From NCBI GenBank assembly GCA_001805885.1, contig MHHC01000065.1, positions 1-25,977 of the forward strand: a DNA stretch of 25,977 bases. Reading direction: 5' to 3'. The DNA is from Omnitrophica WOR_2 bacterium RIFCSPLOWO2_12_FULL_51_24 (GTDB taxonomy: Bacteria; Omnitrophota; Gorgyraeia; Pluralincolimonadales; Pluralincolimonadaceae). A model generated the notes under the pieces. It was not told the origin of the DNA, did no database searches, and saw only the letters and a program-made list of their open reading frames with translations. Below, piece by piece: positions 15,796-24,558 of this stretch (its first letter is position 1; every line of letters starts with the position of its first letter). The position numbers and the translations under genes were made by a program.

Positions 15796-17991
15796 ATGCA
15801 ATATATGAACATCTTCAAGAGACTCAAGCCTATGCCGCGGGACATAACCATGAAATGGTTTATAGCCATCGCGACTTGTATAGCGCTTGTATCTGTCATA
15901 TATATCGGAAAGATACCCTACGGCGGCCAGCCGCAGGTGGGCAAGGTCGCGGACAGGAATATTTATGCCCCTCTGGACTTTTCGTTCAACGCCGGCGAAG
16001 ATACGGAAAAGACCGAGGGACTGAAAAAAGATGCAGCCCTTTCGGTGAAGGACATCTACGATATCGACCCCATTATATATGAAAATTCCGCGCAAAACAT
16101 AAAGACTATATTCGGCGCGCTCAAAGAAGTAAAAACGACAGAAAATCTCGGATTTGAACATAGGCTCGCGAGACTTAAATCCGTAAATAAGCTTAATCTC
16201 CCGGATAACGACCTTAAGGCGCTGCTGGCTTCTTCAGAACCCGAAAAAGCCGAACCGATGATCCTCGGCCAGCTTGAGGCCGTATTCTCACAGGGGGTAA
16301 TATCATCGGACGAGAAAGAGATCCTCGAGAAGCAGGGAAAGACGGCGATAAAGATAAGAAACCAGGCGGCAAAAACAGAATATGACGCCGACGTAAGGAA
16401 CCTGAAGACCCCGGCCGATATCCAGAACCCGGCTCAATCGCTATTCGCGGACTCACCGATAACCGACAGTAAACTTAAGGCCGTGATGAAGGATATCGCC
16501 TCAGCCGCCGTATCCGCCAATTTGAGATCGAATGTAGTCGAGACCTCCGGCCGCCGCGAGAAAGCCATATCCTCTGTGCCTACTCAGGAAAAACTAATAG
16601 ATGTCGTCCAGGGCGAGCTTATAATAAATAGGGGAGAAAGGGTAACGCCTTTTCATGTCGCGAAATTCGAGGCGCTGCGAGCAGCTTCCGTATCCGAGCA
16701 GAAGTTCGCCCTGTCGATATTGGGGATCTTTTTCATTGTAGCGCTGCTTGTGATCATCCCCGCGCTTTACATAAAATATTACGAACCCGCGATATATTCC
16801 AATAACAGGCGCCTTTTACTGGTCGCCTTAATGATAGTCGTGATCGCGGCGATAGGCAAGGCGATCTCGCTTTCGAGCGGCCCCGCATATTTTGTGCCTG
16901 TAGCGATAGTGCCGATACTTATCGGACTTCTGTTGGGCGTAAGGCCGGCCATGATTATCGCCGTGGTATTAAGCGTTCTTGCCGGGTTGGTGGTAGGCGA
17001 AAGGTTCGATTCCACGCTGATATTCATCGCGGGAAGCGTGATCGGCATATACTCCGTAAGGACGATAAGAAAGAGATCGGAGCTTTTTAAGGCGGGCATG
17101 GTAGTCGGAGTCTCAAACGCTGTCTGCGTAATAGGGCTGGGGATATTGAATAATCTCGAGAGCAACGTCATACTCAAGGACGCGACAATGTTCCTGATGA
17201 ACGGCCTCGCGGTCGGCATAATAATCCTGGGCACGCTCCACATATTCGAATCGCTCTTTAAGATCACGACCAATATCTCCCTGTTGGAACTGGCGGACCC
17301 CAATAACCCGCTGCTCAAGGAATTGATACTCAAGGCGCCGGGGACTTACCATCACAGCCTGATAGTGGGAAATCTCGCCGAGGCCGCCTGTGACGCCATA
17401 GGCGCGAACGGGCTCCTGGCAAGGGTGGGCTCTTACTATCACGATATCGGCAAGGTCGAGAAGTCCGAATATTTCGCCGAGAACCAGCCGATATCGGAGA
17501 GCCAGCATGATAAGCTCGCGCCGACCATGTCGAGCCTGATAATAATAAACCATGTCAAGGACGGCCTCGAAAAGGCCAAGAGGGCCGGGCTTAACAGTTC
17601 GCTGATGGACTTTATAGAGCAGCATCACGGAACAGGGCTCATATATTATTTTTACCAGCGCGCGCTGGAATCCGTAGAGGACCTGAATAAACTCGAGGAA
17701 GAGGGGTTCCGCTATCCGGGCCCGAGGCCTCAGACAAAAGAGACGGCGATAGTGCACCTGGCCGACTCGGTAGAGGCCGCCTCGCGCACCCTGTTAAACC
17801 CTACCCCGGCAAACCTCGAGGAACTTGTCCGCAGGATAATAAACAACAAATTTATCGACGGCCAGCTGGACGAGTGCGACCTCACCTTAAAGGACCTCAA
17901 TATGATAGCGGCCACTTTCACCAAAGTCCTTACGGGCGTCTACCACACGAGGGTCCAGTACCCTGACGGCAAGGAAAAAAACGGTGCCTAG
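15796..17991 (+). CDS. 7TM-HD membrane protein (PgpH/YqfF family phosphodiesterase)
   Basis: Members of this family hydrolyse cyclic di-AMP (PgpH of Listeria is the model); here that activity is inferred. The 731-residue protein has one membrane segment near residues 17-36, an extracytoplasmic 7TMR-HDED domain (about 40-305) and a bundle of hydrophobic segments from about 308 to 485. The cytoplasmic HD domain starts near 510. Its metal ligands look complete: His519-His520 in TYHHSLIVGN, His549-Asp550 in YYHDIGK, His610-His611 in QHHGTG, and Asp in VHLADSVEAASR. It begins 1 bp after the phoH stop and overlaps ybeY by 8 bp (or abuts it, depending on the ybeY start). Neighbours match the Bacillus cluster exactly. 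Confidence 0.93.
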   Translation: MQYMNIFKRLKPMPRDITMKWFIAIATCIALVSVIYIGKIPYGGQPQVGKVADRNIYAPLDFSFNAGEDTEKTEGLKKDAALSVKDIYDIDPIIYENSAQNIKTIFGALKEVKTTENLGFEHRLARLKSVNKLNLPDNDLKALLASSEPEKAEPMILGQLEAVFSQGVISSDEKEILEKQGKTAIKIRNQAAKTEYDADVRNLKTPADIQNPAQSLFADSPITDSKLKAVMKDIASAAVSANLRSNVVETSGRREKAISSVPTQEKLIDVVQGELIINRGERVTPFHVAKFEALRAASVSEQKFALSILGIFFIVALLVIIPALYIKYYEPAIYSNNRRLLLVALMIVVIAAIGKAISLSSGPAYFVPVAIVPILIGLLLGVRPAMIIAVVLSVLAGLVVGERFDSTLIFIAGSVIGIYSVRTIRKRSELFKAGMVVGVSNAVCVIGLGILNNLESNVILKDATMFLMNGLAVGIIILGTLHIFESLFKITTNISLLELADPNNPLLKELILKAPGTYHHSLIVGNLAEAACDAIGANGLLARVGSYYHDIGKVEKSEYFAENQPISESQHDKLAPTMSSLIIINHVKDGLEKAKRAGLNSSLMDFIEQHHGTGLIYYFYQRALESVEDLNKLEEEGFRYPGPRPQTKETAIVHLADSVEAASRTLLNPTPANLEELVRRIINNKFIDGQLDECDLTLKDLNMIAATFTKVLTGVYHTRVQYPDGKEKNGA

Positions 17992-18397
17992 AGGCATGCG
18001 CGTCGACGCGCACGTCGCCGTCTTGACGGAAGGCGTCAAATTGCCGTTCTCGAAAGAGAAGGCCGTAAGATATGCCGAAAAGATATTATCTATCCTCGGC
18101 AATAGGGCTGGGAGCATCTGCATACTCTTTACGGACGATGCCTTGATAAGAAGGTTGAATAAAAGATACAGAAAAAGAGACAAGAGCACCGATGTGCTCG
18201 CCTTCGAGACAGGCGATATCATAATATCCGCGGAGACGGCCGCAAGGAACTCCAGGGGTTTCGGCTCGACGCTGGCGGACGAATTGAAATTATATATGAT
18301 TCACGGCATACTGCACCTTTCGGGATACGACGATACGACTTCTCCAAAAAAGGAAACGATGAGGATCATGGAAGAGAGGGTCCTGAAAAGGTTATGA
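17984..18397 (+). CDS. ybeY: endoribonuclease YbeY (variant zinc site)
   Basis: YbeY is a single-strand endoribonuclease with a zinc site, needed for 16S rRNA 3'-end maturation and ribosome quality control in many bacteria. The 137-residue length, the FTDDALIRRLNKRYRKRDKSTDVLAFE segment and the HGILHLSGYD motif (His107, His111) identify it. In the family the motif ends GYDH, with the last His as third zinc ligand; here it is Asp117 (GYDD). The likely start is GTG at 17984 (AAGGA 8 bp upstream), overlapping the HD gene by 8 bp. An ATG at 17996 is possible, but its AGAGG sits too close. The stop overlaps the next start by four bases (ATGA). Assignment is firm; activity with the altered ligand is open. 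Confidence 0.92.
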   Translation: MPRGMRVDAHVAVLTEGVKLPFSKEKAVRYAEKILSILGNRAGSICILFTDDALIRRLNKRYRKRDKSTDVLAFETGDIIISAETAARNSRGFGSTLADELKLYMIHGILHLSGYDDTTSPKKETMRIMEERVLKRL

Positions 18398-19101
18398 AAA
18401 AACGCGGACTCACCGATTCGTTCAATTACGCCATCGATGGATTGAAACACGCGCTGAAGACCCAGCGGAACATGCGGATCCATTTCATCATAGGCGCGGG
18501 CGTCATAGCGGCCGGCCTGATCGTAAGCCTGCCTCCCGTGGAATTTATCCTGCTCCTGGGCGCCGTCACGCTGGTGATAGTCGCGGAGATGTTCAATACG
18601 GCGCTCGAACTGGCCGTCGACATATTCACCAAGGAATTCCACCATATGGCCAAGATGGCCAAGGATATCGCCGCGGGATGCGTATTCGTCACCGCCGTCT
18701 ACGCGATCGTGGTGGGTTATCTCATATTTTTCAAGACGGTAAAGATAATAGACGTCTCCGAGGGGATGTCGCGGATAATGCGATCCCCATGGCACATAAC
18801 CTTTGTGGCTTTGGCCGTCGTCATTTCGCTTGTAGTGATACTAAAGATAGCGTTAAGGAAGGGGACGCCTCTCAGGGGAGGATGGCCGAGCGGCCATTCG
18901 GCCCTCGGTTTCTCGGTCTTTACCGTGATAACTTTGCTTTCCGGCAACGGCGTGGTCGCGGCGCTCGCATTTCTGATGGCGCTGCTGTTGGCGACATCAA
19001 GAGTAAGGAAAGGGTTACACACCGCATGGGAAGCGGTAGCCGGGTCGGTAACCGGCATACTTGTCACGCTCCTGATATTCCAACTTCTATATAAAGGATA
19101 A
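18394..19101 (+). CDS. DgkA-type lipid kinase fused to a PAP2 phosphatase
   Basis: The N-terminal half (about 5-115) is a prokaryotic diacylglycerol or undecaprenol kinase with three hydrophobic segments, the signature EMFNTALE (65-72) and AKDIAAG (88-94). The C-terminal half (about 130-235) is a membrane PAP2 phosphatase: the first motif is around RKGTPLR, the second is PSGH (165-168), and the third is SRVRKGLHTAWE (Ser202, Arg203, His209). The final acid of that motif is Glu213 instead of the usual Asp. One protein could thus both phosphorylate undecaprenol and dephosphorylate undecaprenyl diphosphate, linking both to the lipid carrier cycle of cell-wall synthesis. This is inferred; which lipid it uses is unknown. 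It is 4-bp overlapped with ybeY and followed by DUF502, 1 bp away. Confidence 0.9.
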   Translation: MKKRGLTDSFNYAIDGLKHALKTQRNMRIHFIIGAGVIAAGLIVSLPPVEFILLLGAVTLVIVAEMFNTALELAVDIFTKEFHHMAKMAKDIAAGCVFVTAVYAIVVGYLIFFKTVKIIDVSEGMSRIMRSPWHITFVALAVVISLVVILKIALRKGTPLRGGWPSGHSALGFSVFTVITLLSGNGVVAALAFLMALLLATSRVRKGLHTAWEAVAGSVTGILVTLLIFQLLYKG

Positions 19102-19102
19102 G

Positions 19103-19759
19103 ATGCTCAAAACTCTTAGGAAAAATTTCATAACAGGCGTCGCCGTGATACTTCCGGCCGCGATCACTATCTGGCTCGTGAAGTTCATCATAGACAAGAC
19201 CAATGACATCCTGCTTGAGCCGATGGTCAAATTCCTCCACCTTTATATTTTGGACAGCGCTGTACTCGAAAATTTAGCGAAGGTATTGATCCTTGTATTT
19301 CTTGTCATCGCGATCTCAATTATCGGTTTCGCCACAAGGCTCATCCTGCTGAGAAAATTCTTCTCTTATCTGGAAAAGAAGATCTCCCTGTTCCCGATGC
19401 TTGGCAAGGTATACGGCGCGTTCAAAGAGATAAGCCACGCGCTTCTCGGACAGACGCAGGGTATCATTAAAAGAGCGGTGCTTGTCGAGTATCCGCGGAA
19501 AGGCATCTACGCGGTAGGGTTCGTGACTTCGGAAGGCAAGGAGACTATCCATGACGGGACCGGAAAGAAGCTGATAAGCGTACTTATCGGGACCACTCCG
19601 ACACCGACATCGGGATTTCTTATCCTGGTGCCCGAGGATGAGATAATCCCTCTGGACATCAGCATAGAAGAAGCTCTTAAATTGATCATCTCGGGAGGAA
19701 TTATCCCGCTGCCTGAAAGGTTCACAATAAAGAAAAAGGATGGCAATACAGACAACTGA
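19103..19759 (+). CDS. DUF502 family membrane protein
   Basis: This 218-residue protein belongs to the DUF502 family, whose function is not known to me. Two hydrophobic segments lie near residues 8-30 (ITGVAVILPAAITIWLVKFI) and 52-76 (NLAKVLILVFLVIAISIIGF). The soluble remainder carries the family's KVYGAFKEISHAL and GTTPTPTSGFLILVPEDE signatures and an acidic-hydrophobic C terminus. It starts 1 bp after the DgkA-PAP2 gene and overlaps recO by 20 bp, so it is clearly in the same operon. In the Bacillus order, cdd and era would lie at this place. No ribosome site of note is seen. Confidence 0.9.
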   Translation: MLKTLRKNFITGVAVILPAAITIWLVKFIIDKTNDILLEPMVKFLHLYILDSAVLENLAKVLILVFLVIAISIIGFATRLILLRKFFSYLEKKISLFPMLGKVYGAFKEISHALLGQTQGIIKRAVLVEYPRKGIYAVGFVTSEGKETIHDGTGKKLISVLIGTTPTPTSGFLILVPEDEIIPLDISIEEALKLIISGGIIPLPERFTIKKKDGNTDN

Positions 19760-20414
19760 GGCCGTCGTCCTGAACAGGCGCGACTTCAGAGAGACAAGCA
19801 TTTTAGCGACTTTCTATTCTAAAGATTTCGGGAAGATCAAGGGGATCTTAAAGGGGATCCGCGGCGACAGGTCGAGATACGGGAGCTCCTCCGAATTGTT
19901 CGGATTGAACAAGATAGTGTTCTATGAAAAAACGAAGAGCGAGCTCCAGAATATAACCCAGTGCGACCTCGTTGACGGGCTGTTCGGGATAAGGAAGGAC
20001 CTTTCCGCCATTGCCTACGCGACCTATTTCGTAGAACTTGTCGACGAGCTTACGGAGCCGGCGGAGAAGAACGAGGCGATATTCGAACTGCTGATTGGCT
20101 GCCTGAGGCTTCTGGCGAAGGGGATGGAGCCCACAAAGATAGCCCGTATATTTGAGATACGGCTCCTCACGCTCCTCGGCTTCGGCCCGACTGCCGAAGG
20201 TCCTTCGGTAAAGGGGATAAAGGTATCGATGGGCACCGCGCAGACCTTCAGCCGGCTTAAGGACGCGGCATGGGATTCGCTGTTGAAGTTCAGGATATCA
20301 AAATCAATAGAGCAGGAGCTTGGTTCGCTTGTGGACAGGCTCCTGACATCGCACCTTGAAAGGCCGCTGAGATCAAAAAAATTCATAAGGGAAATACAAA
20401 GGTTGAAAAAATGA
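19740..20414 (+). CDS. recO: DNA repair protein RecO, no zinc finger
   Basis: RecO works with RecR and RecF to load RecA onto gapped DNA. The 224-residue protein has the N-terminal OB-fold (TEAVVLNRRDFRETSILATFYSKDFGK, about 4-80), the helical middle with YATYFVELVDEL and EIRLLTLLGFGP, and the C-terminal HLERPLRSKKF segment. The Cys-based zinc finger seen in many RecO proteins is absent: the last 80 residues contain no cysteine. It overlaps the DUF502 gene by 20 bp in a different frame. The start ATG follows AAAGG closely. The next gene, glyS, begins 43 bp after its stop. This gene order (recO then glyS) is as in Bacillus. Confidence 0.9.
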   Translation: MAIQTTEAVVLNRRDFRETSILATFYSKDFGKIKGILKGIRGDRSRYGSSSELFGLNKIVFYEKTKSELQNITQCDLVDGLFGIRKDLSAIAYATYFVELVDELTEPAEKNEAIFELLIGCLRLLAKGMEPTKIARIFEIRLLTLLGFGPTAEGPSVKGIKVSMGTAQTFSRLKDAAWDSLLKFRISKSIEQELGSLVDRLLTSHLERPLRSKKFIREIQRLKK

Positions 20415-20457
20415 TTTCCTTGATATTTTGCTCAATCTATGATAAAAATGAAAACCT

Positions 20458-21768
20458 ATGACTACGAATGAAAACTTGATGGATAGAGTCGTTTCATTAT
20501 GTAAACGCCGGGGTTTCATCTTCCATTCATCCGAGATTTACGGCGGCTTAAGCAATACCTGGGATTACGGCCCTTACGGCGTGGAGCTGAAAAATAACCT
20601 TAAGCGTTCCTGGTGGAAGTCCGTGGTCTACGAACGGGATGACGTGTTCGGGATGGACGCAGCTATCCTCATGCACCCTAAGGTATGGGAGGCCTCGGGC
20701 CACGTAGAGAACTTTTTCGACCTGAAGAGCGATTGCAAATCCTGTAAAAAAAGGTTCAAGGTCGCGGACCTGAAAGGGAGCAAGAAATGCCCCGAATGCG
20801 GCGGCGAATTGACCGAGGGGCGGCCGTTCAACTTGATGTTCAAAACTTATCAGGGCGTGATCGAAGAAGCAGCAAGCGCGATCTATCTCCGGCCCGAGAC
20901 CGCGCAGGGGATGTTCGTGAATTTCCAGAATATCCTGGACTCAAAGCATCCCAAACTGCCTTTCGGCCTGGCTCAGATAGGCAAGGCCTTCCGTAACGAG
21001 ATCACGCCAGGCAACTTCACTTTTCGCACGCGTGAGTTTGAGCAAATGGAGATAGAATATTTTGTCCGCCCCGAAGAAGCGGATAAAAAATTAGAGGAGT
21101 GGATCGGGGCGCGTTTTAACTGGTACCTTAAGCTAGGCGTCAGGAAAGATAATCTGCGCCTGCGCCCGCACGGAAAGGATGAGCTGGCGCATTACGCCAA
21201 GGCCTGCACCGATATAGAATATAACTTTCCTTTTGGCTGGAGCGAATTAGAGGGTATAGCCAACCGCACGGATTTTGATCTGAAGCAGCATAGCAAGACA
21301 AGCGGACAGGACCTGCAATATTTTGACAATGTGAAAAAAGAAAGGTTTTACCCTTATATTATCGAGCCTTCCGGGGGGGTAGACAGGACCATCCTGGCGT
21401 TACTGGTGGATGCCTATAATGAAGAGAAGGTCAAGGATGACCTGCGGGTAGTCTTAAAACTGCATAAAGATCTGGCGCCGGTAAAGGCGGCAGTGCTGCC
21501 GCTTTTAAGGAATCGCCCTGAAATAGTCGAGTTGGCAAAAAAGATCGCCCGGGATCTAAAGAAGAATATGGTTACGGTATATGATGACACCGGCGCCATC
21601 GGCAAGCTTTACCGCCGGCAGGACGAAGTCGGCACGCTTTATTGCGTAACCGTGGACGTGCAATCTCTGGAAGATAAACAGGTAACGGCGCGCCACAGGG
21701 ATACGATGCAGCAGGAACGAGTTCCCATAGATAATTTAAAAAATTACTTAGAAGAAAAGTTAGCATAG
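20458..21768 (+). CDS. glyS: glycyl-tRNA synthetase, dimeric type
   Basis: This is the single-subunit class II GlyRS found in archaea, eukaryotes and many bacteria, not the alpha/beta type of E. coli. The 436-residue product starts in SSEIYGG and GLSNTWDYGPYGVELKNN. A four-cysteine zinc ribbon is at Cys93, Cys96, Cys111 and Cys114. Motif 2 is FRNEITPGNFTFRTREFEQME, motif 3 is PSGGVDRTILALL, and an anticodon-binding domain lies at the C terminus (AAVLPLLRNRPEIVE). The ATG at 20458 is one choice and ATG at 20479 another; neither has a Shine-Dalgarno sequence. TTGATA (20420-20425) with GATAAA 15 bp later may be a weak promoter. GlyRS here is followed by ppdK. Bacillus has glyQS at the same place after recO. 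Confidence 0.95.
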   Translation: MTTNENLMDRVVSLCKRRGFIFHSSEIYGGLSNTWDYGPYGVELKNNLKRSWWKSVVYERDDVFGMDAAILMHPKVWEASGHVENFFDLKSDCKSCKKRFKVADLKGSKKCPECGGELTEGRPFNLMFKTYQGVIEEAASAIYLRPETAQGMFVNFQNILDSKHPKLPFGLAQIGKAFRNEITPGNFTFRTREFEQMEIEYFVRPEEADKKLEEWIGARFNWYLKLGVRKDNLRLRPHGKDELAHYAKACTDIEYNFPFGWSELEGIANRTDFDLKQHSKTSGQDLQYFDNVKKERFYPYIIEPSGGVDRTILALLVDAYNEEKVKDDLRVVLKLHKDLAPVKAAVLPLLRNRPEIVELAKKIARDLKKNMVTVYDDTGAIGKLYRRQDEVGTLYCVTVDVQSLEDKQVTARHRDTMQQERVPIDNLKNYLEEKLA

Positions 21769-21801
21769 GAGCAAATAAAGAAAGGGGGAGTTTTAAAAGC
21801 A

Positions 21802-24552
21802 ATGGCAACAGGATCGAAGGGCAGCAAAAAATACGTCTATTCTTTCGGTGGCGGCAAGGCCGACGGCAACGAAAGCATGAAAAATCTCTTGGGCGGCAAA
21901 GGCGCCAACCTCGCGGAGATGGCCGGCCACAAGGACCTTAGACTTCCGGTTCCTCCGGGGTTTACGCTCACCACCGAAGTCTGCACATATTATTATCATG
22001 ACAAGAGGACCTATCCTGCGGCGCTTAAAGAGCAGGTCAATAAGGCGCTCGCACAGGTCGAGAAATTGATGGGCAGGAAATTCGGAGACCCGGCGAGCCC
22101 GCTCCTGGTCTCGGTCCGTTCGGGCGCGCGTAAATCGATGCCCGGTATGATGGAGACGGTTTTAAACGTCGGCCTGACCGAGAAGACGATACCTGGCCTG
22201 ATCAAGCAGAGCGGCGGGAATACACGTTTCGTCTATGACGCTTATCGCAGGCTGATAACGATGTATTCGGACGTGGTCATGGAAAAGGCCGCCGGCATCG
22301 AGCCTGCCGACGATATGGGCATACGCAAGCAGCTCGAGAGGATAATGGATAAATTAAAGAGGGACAAGGGTTATTCCGGCGACACGGATCTGACCGCGGA
22401 TGACCTTAAAACCCTTTGCAACCAATATAAAGCGAGGATAAAGGAAGTGCTGAAGAAGGAATTCCCCGACAACCCTATGGAACAGTTATGGGGCGGCATC
22501 GGAGCGGTATTCGCGTCCTGGAACGGAAAACGCGCGATAAGCTACCGGCGCATCGAGGGCATCCCGGACGAGTGGGGCACGGCCGTCAATGTCCAGACTA
22601 TGGTGTTCGGGAACATGGGCGAGGACTCGGCGACCGGCGTCGCGTTCACCCGCAATCCCGGAAACGGCGAGAATGGTTTCTACGGAGAATATCTCATTAA
22701 CGCTCAGGGCGAGGATGTGGTCGCGGGTATCCGTACGCCCGGCCCGCTTAATTCGTACTCAAGGTCTGAGCACAATAAATCCCTCAAGACACTTGAAGGG
22801 GTGATGCCTAATCTCTACAGGGAGCTCGTCAATTTCCGCAGGCGGCTTGAAAAACATTATCACGACATGCAGGACATCGAGTTCACTATAGAGAAGGACA
22901 GGCTTTTTATGCTCCAGTGCCGTTCCGGCAAACGCAACGGCCCGGCGGCTGTCCGCATGGCCGTGGATATGCTCAAGGAAAAACTGATAGACAAACAAAC
23001 TGCGGTAATGCGCGTCACACCGGCGCAGCTTGATGAGCTATTACATCCGATAATCGACCCGAAAGTCGAATTAGCGCATAAACCGATGGCAAAAGGCCTT
23101 CCGGCAGGCCCGGGCGGCGCTTGCGGCCAGATAGTCTTCTCCGCGCCTGATGCGGTCGAATGGAAGAAACAGGGCAAAAAAGTTATACTCGTCCGCGAGG
23201 AGACCAATCCCGAGGACGTCGAAGGCATGAGGGCCGCCGAGGCGATACTTACCGCCCGAGGCGGCATGACTTCGCACGCGGCGCTCGTCGCCCGCGGCTG
23301 GGGCAAATGCTGCGTCGTAGGTTGCAGCGCGCTCCATGTCGATTACAATAAGAGAGAATTGAAAGCTGATGGCAAGACCTTAAAGGAGGGAGACTGGCTC
23401 ACCTTAAACGGGACTAAAGGAAACGTCTATGAAGGCAAACTGCCGATGATAGACGCTTCCTCGGAGAACCGGTTACTCAACGATTTCCTAAAGGTCTGCG
23501 ACTCTATAAAGAAACTCGGCGTAAGGACTAACGCCGACACACCCGAAGATGCGACAAGGGCGCGCGAGTTCGGCGCCGAAGGCATCGGCCTATTCAGGAC
23601 CGAGCATATGTTCTACGGCAAGGGTTCTCACGAGCCGCTCTTTATATTAAGAAAAATGATAGTCTCGAAGACACTGGAAGAAAGGAAGAAGGCGATAGAT
23701 GAGCTCTTCCCGTACGTCAAGAAAGACATCAAAGGCACGATCGAAGCGATGGACGGTTATCCGGTAGTCGTAAGATTACTTGACCCGCCGCTTCATGAGT
23801 TCGTCCCGCGCGAGAAGGAGAAGCTCGAACAGCTCGCAGAAGACCTCAATATATCCATGGACGAGCTTGCAAAGCGCGCAGAGAACCTGCACGAGTCGAA
23901 TCCCATGATGGGACATCGCGGCGTACGCCTCGGTGTAACCTATCCCGAGGTAAGCGAGATGCAGATACGCGCGATATTCGAGGCGGCTGCAGAGCTCATC
24001 AAAGAAGGAAAGAAACCCTATCCCGAGATAATGATACCAGTCGTCTGTGACGTAAAAGAACTCAACGACCAGTTCGCAATATATAAGAAGATCTATGACG
24101 AGGTCGTCGCAAAATACAACCTTAAGTCGATAAAGTGCATGTTCGGTACGATGATCGAGATACCGAGGGCCGCAATAGTCGCCGACAGGCTCGCTACCGT
24201 CGCTCAGTTCTTCTCGTTCGGCACCAATGACATGACGCAGATGGGTTTTGGTTTCTCGCGCGACGACATCGGCTGGTTCCTCCCGGATTATCTGAAGAAG
24301 GGCATACTCCCGGACGATCCGTTCCAGACCATAGACCAGGAAGGTATAGGTGAGATAATAAAGATAGGCATCGAGCGCGGCAGAAAAGGCCGAACGGACC
24401 TCGAGGTCGGTATATGCGGTGAACACGGCGGTGACCCGCGCTCCGTGGAATTCTGCCACAAAGTCGGAATGGACTATGTGAGCTGCTCGCCGTTTCGGGT
24501 GCCGATCGCGAGGCTTGCCGCGGCGCAGGCCGTACTTAAGGAGAAAATATAA
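21802..24552 (+). CDS. ppdK: pyruvate, phosphate dikinase
   Basis: PPDK interconverts pyruvate + ATP + phosphate and PEP + AMP + PPi. It is reversible and often used in anaerobes for glycolysis with PPi. The 916-residue protein has an ATP-grasp nucleotide domain (from GGGKADGNESMKNLLGGKGANLAEM), a swivelling phosphohistidine domain with His492 in GGMTSHAALVARG, and a PEP-binding barrel with GTNDMTQMGFGFSRDD and Cys872 in GICGEHGGDP. It is about 40 residues longer than many homologues, mostly at the N terminus. A GGGGGAG ribosome site (21784-21790) lies 11 bp upstream of the ATG. The gene sits between glyS and a sigma factor. No regulator gene (PDRP/YqfL) is seen in the window. Confidence 0.97.
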   Translation: MATGSKGSKKYVYSFGGGKADGNESMKNLLGGKGANLAEMAGHKDLRLPVPPGFTLTTEVCTYYYHDKRTYPAALKEQVNKALAQVEKLMGRKFGDPASPLLVSVRSGARKSMPGMMETVLNVGLTEKTIPGLIKQSGGNTRFVYDAYRRLITMYSDVVMEKAAGIEPADDMGIRKQLERIMDKLKRDKGYSGDTDLTADDLKTLCNQYKARIKEVLKKEFPDNPMEQLWGGIGAVFASWNGKRAISYRRIEGIPDEWGTAVNVQTMVFGNMGEDSATGVAFTRNPGNGENGFYGEYLINAQGEDVVAGIRTPGPLNSYSRSEHNKSLKTLEGVMPNLYRELVNFRRRLEKHYHDMQDIEFTIEKDRLFMLQCRSGKRNGPAAVRMAVDMLKEKLIDKQTAVMRVTPAQLDELLHPIIDPKVELAHKPMAKGLPAGPGGACGQIVFSAPDAVEWKKQGKKVILVREETNPEDVEGMRAAEAILTARGGMTSHAALVARGWGKCCVVGCSALHVDYNKRELKADGKTLKEGDWLTLNGTKGNVYEGKLPMIDASSENRLLNDFLKVCDSIKKLGVRTNADTPEDATRAREFGAEGIGLFRTEHMFYGKGSHEPLFILRKMIVSKTLEERKKAIDELFPYVKKDIKGTIEAMDGYPVVVRLLDPPLHEFVPREKEKLEQLAEDLNISMDELAKRAENLHESNPMMGHRGVRLGVTYPEVSEMQIRAIFEAAAELIKEGKKPYPEIMIPVVCDVKELNDQFAIYKKIYDEVVAKYNLKSIKCMFGTMIEIPRAAIVADRLATVAQFFSFGTNDMTQMGFGFSRDDIGWFLPDYLKKGILPDDPFQTIDQEGIGEIIKIGIERGRKGRTDLEVGICGEHGGDPRSVEFCHKVGMDYVSCSPFRVPIARLAAAQAVLKEKI

Positions 24553-24558
24553 CCAGCT

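Noticed and set aside
20415..20457. T-box or other tRNA-responsive leader before glyS
   Set aside because: The 43-bp gap is far too short for a T-box and contains no such structure.
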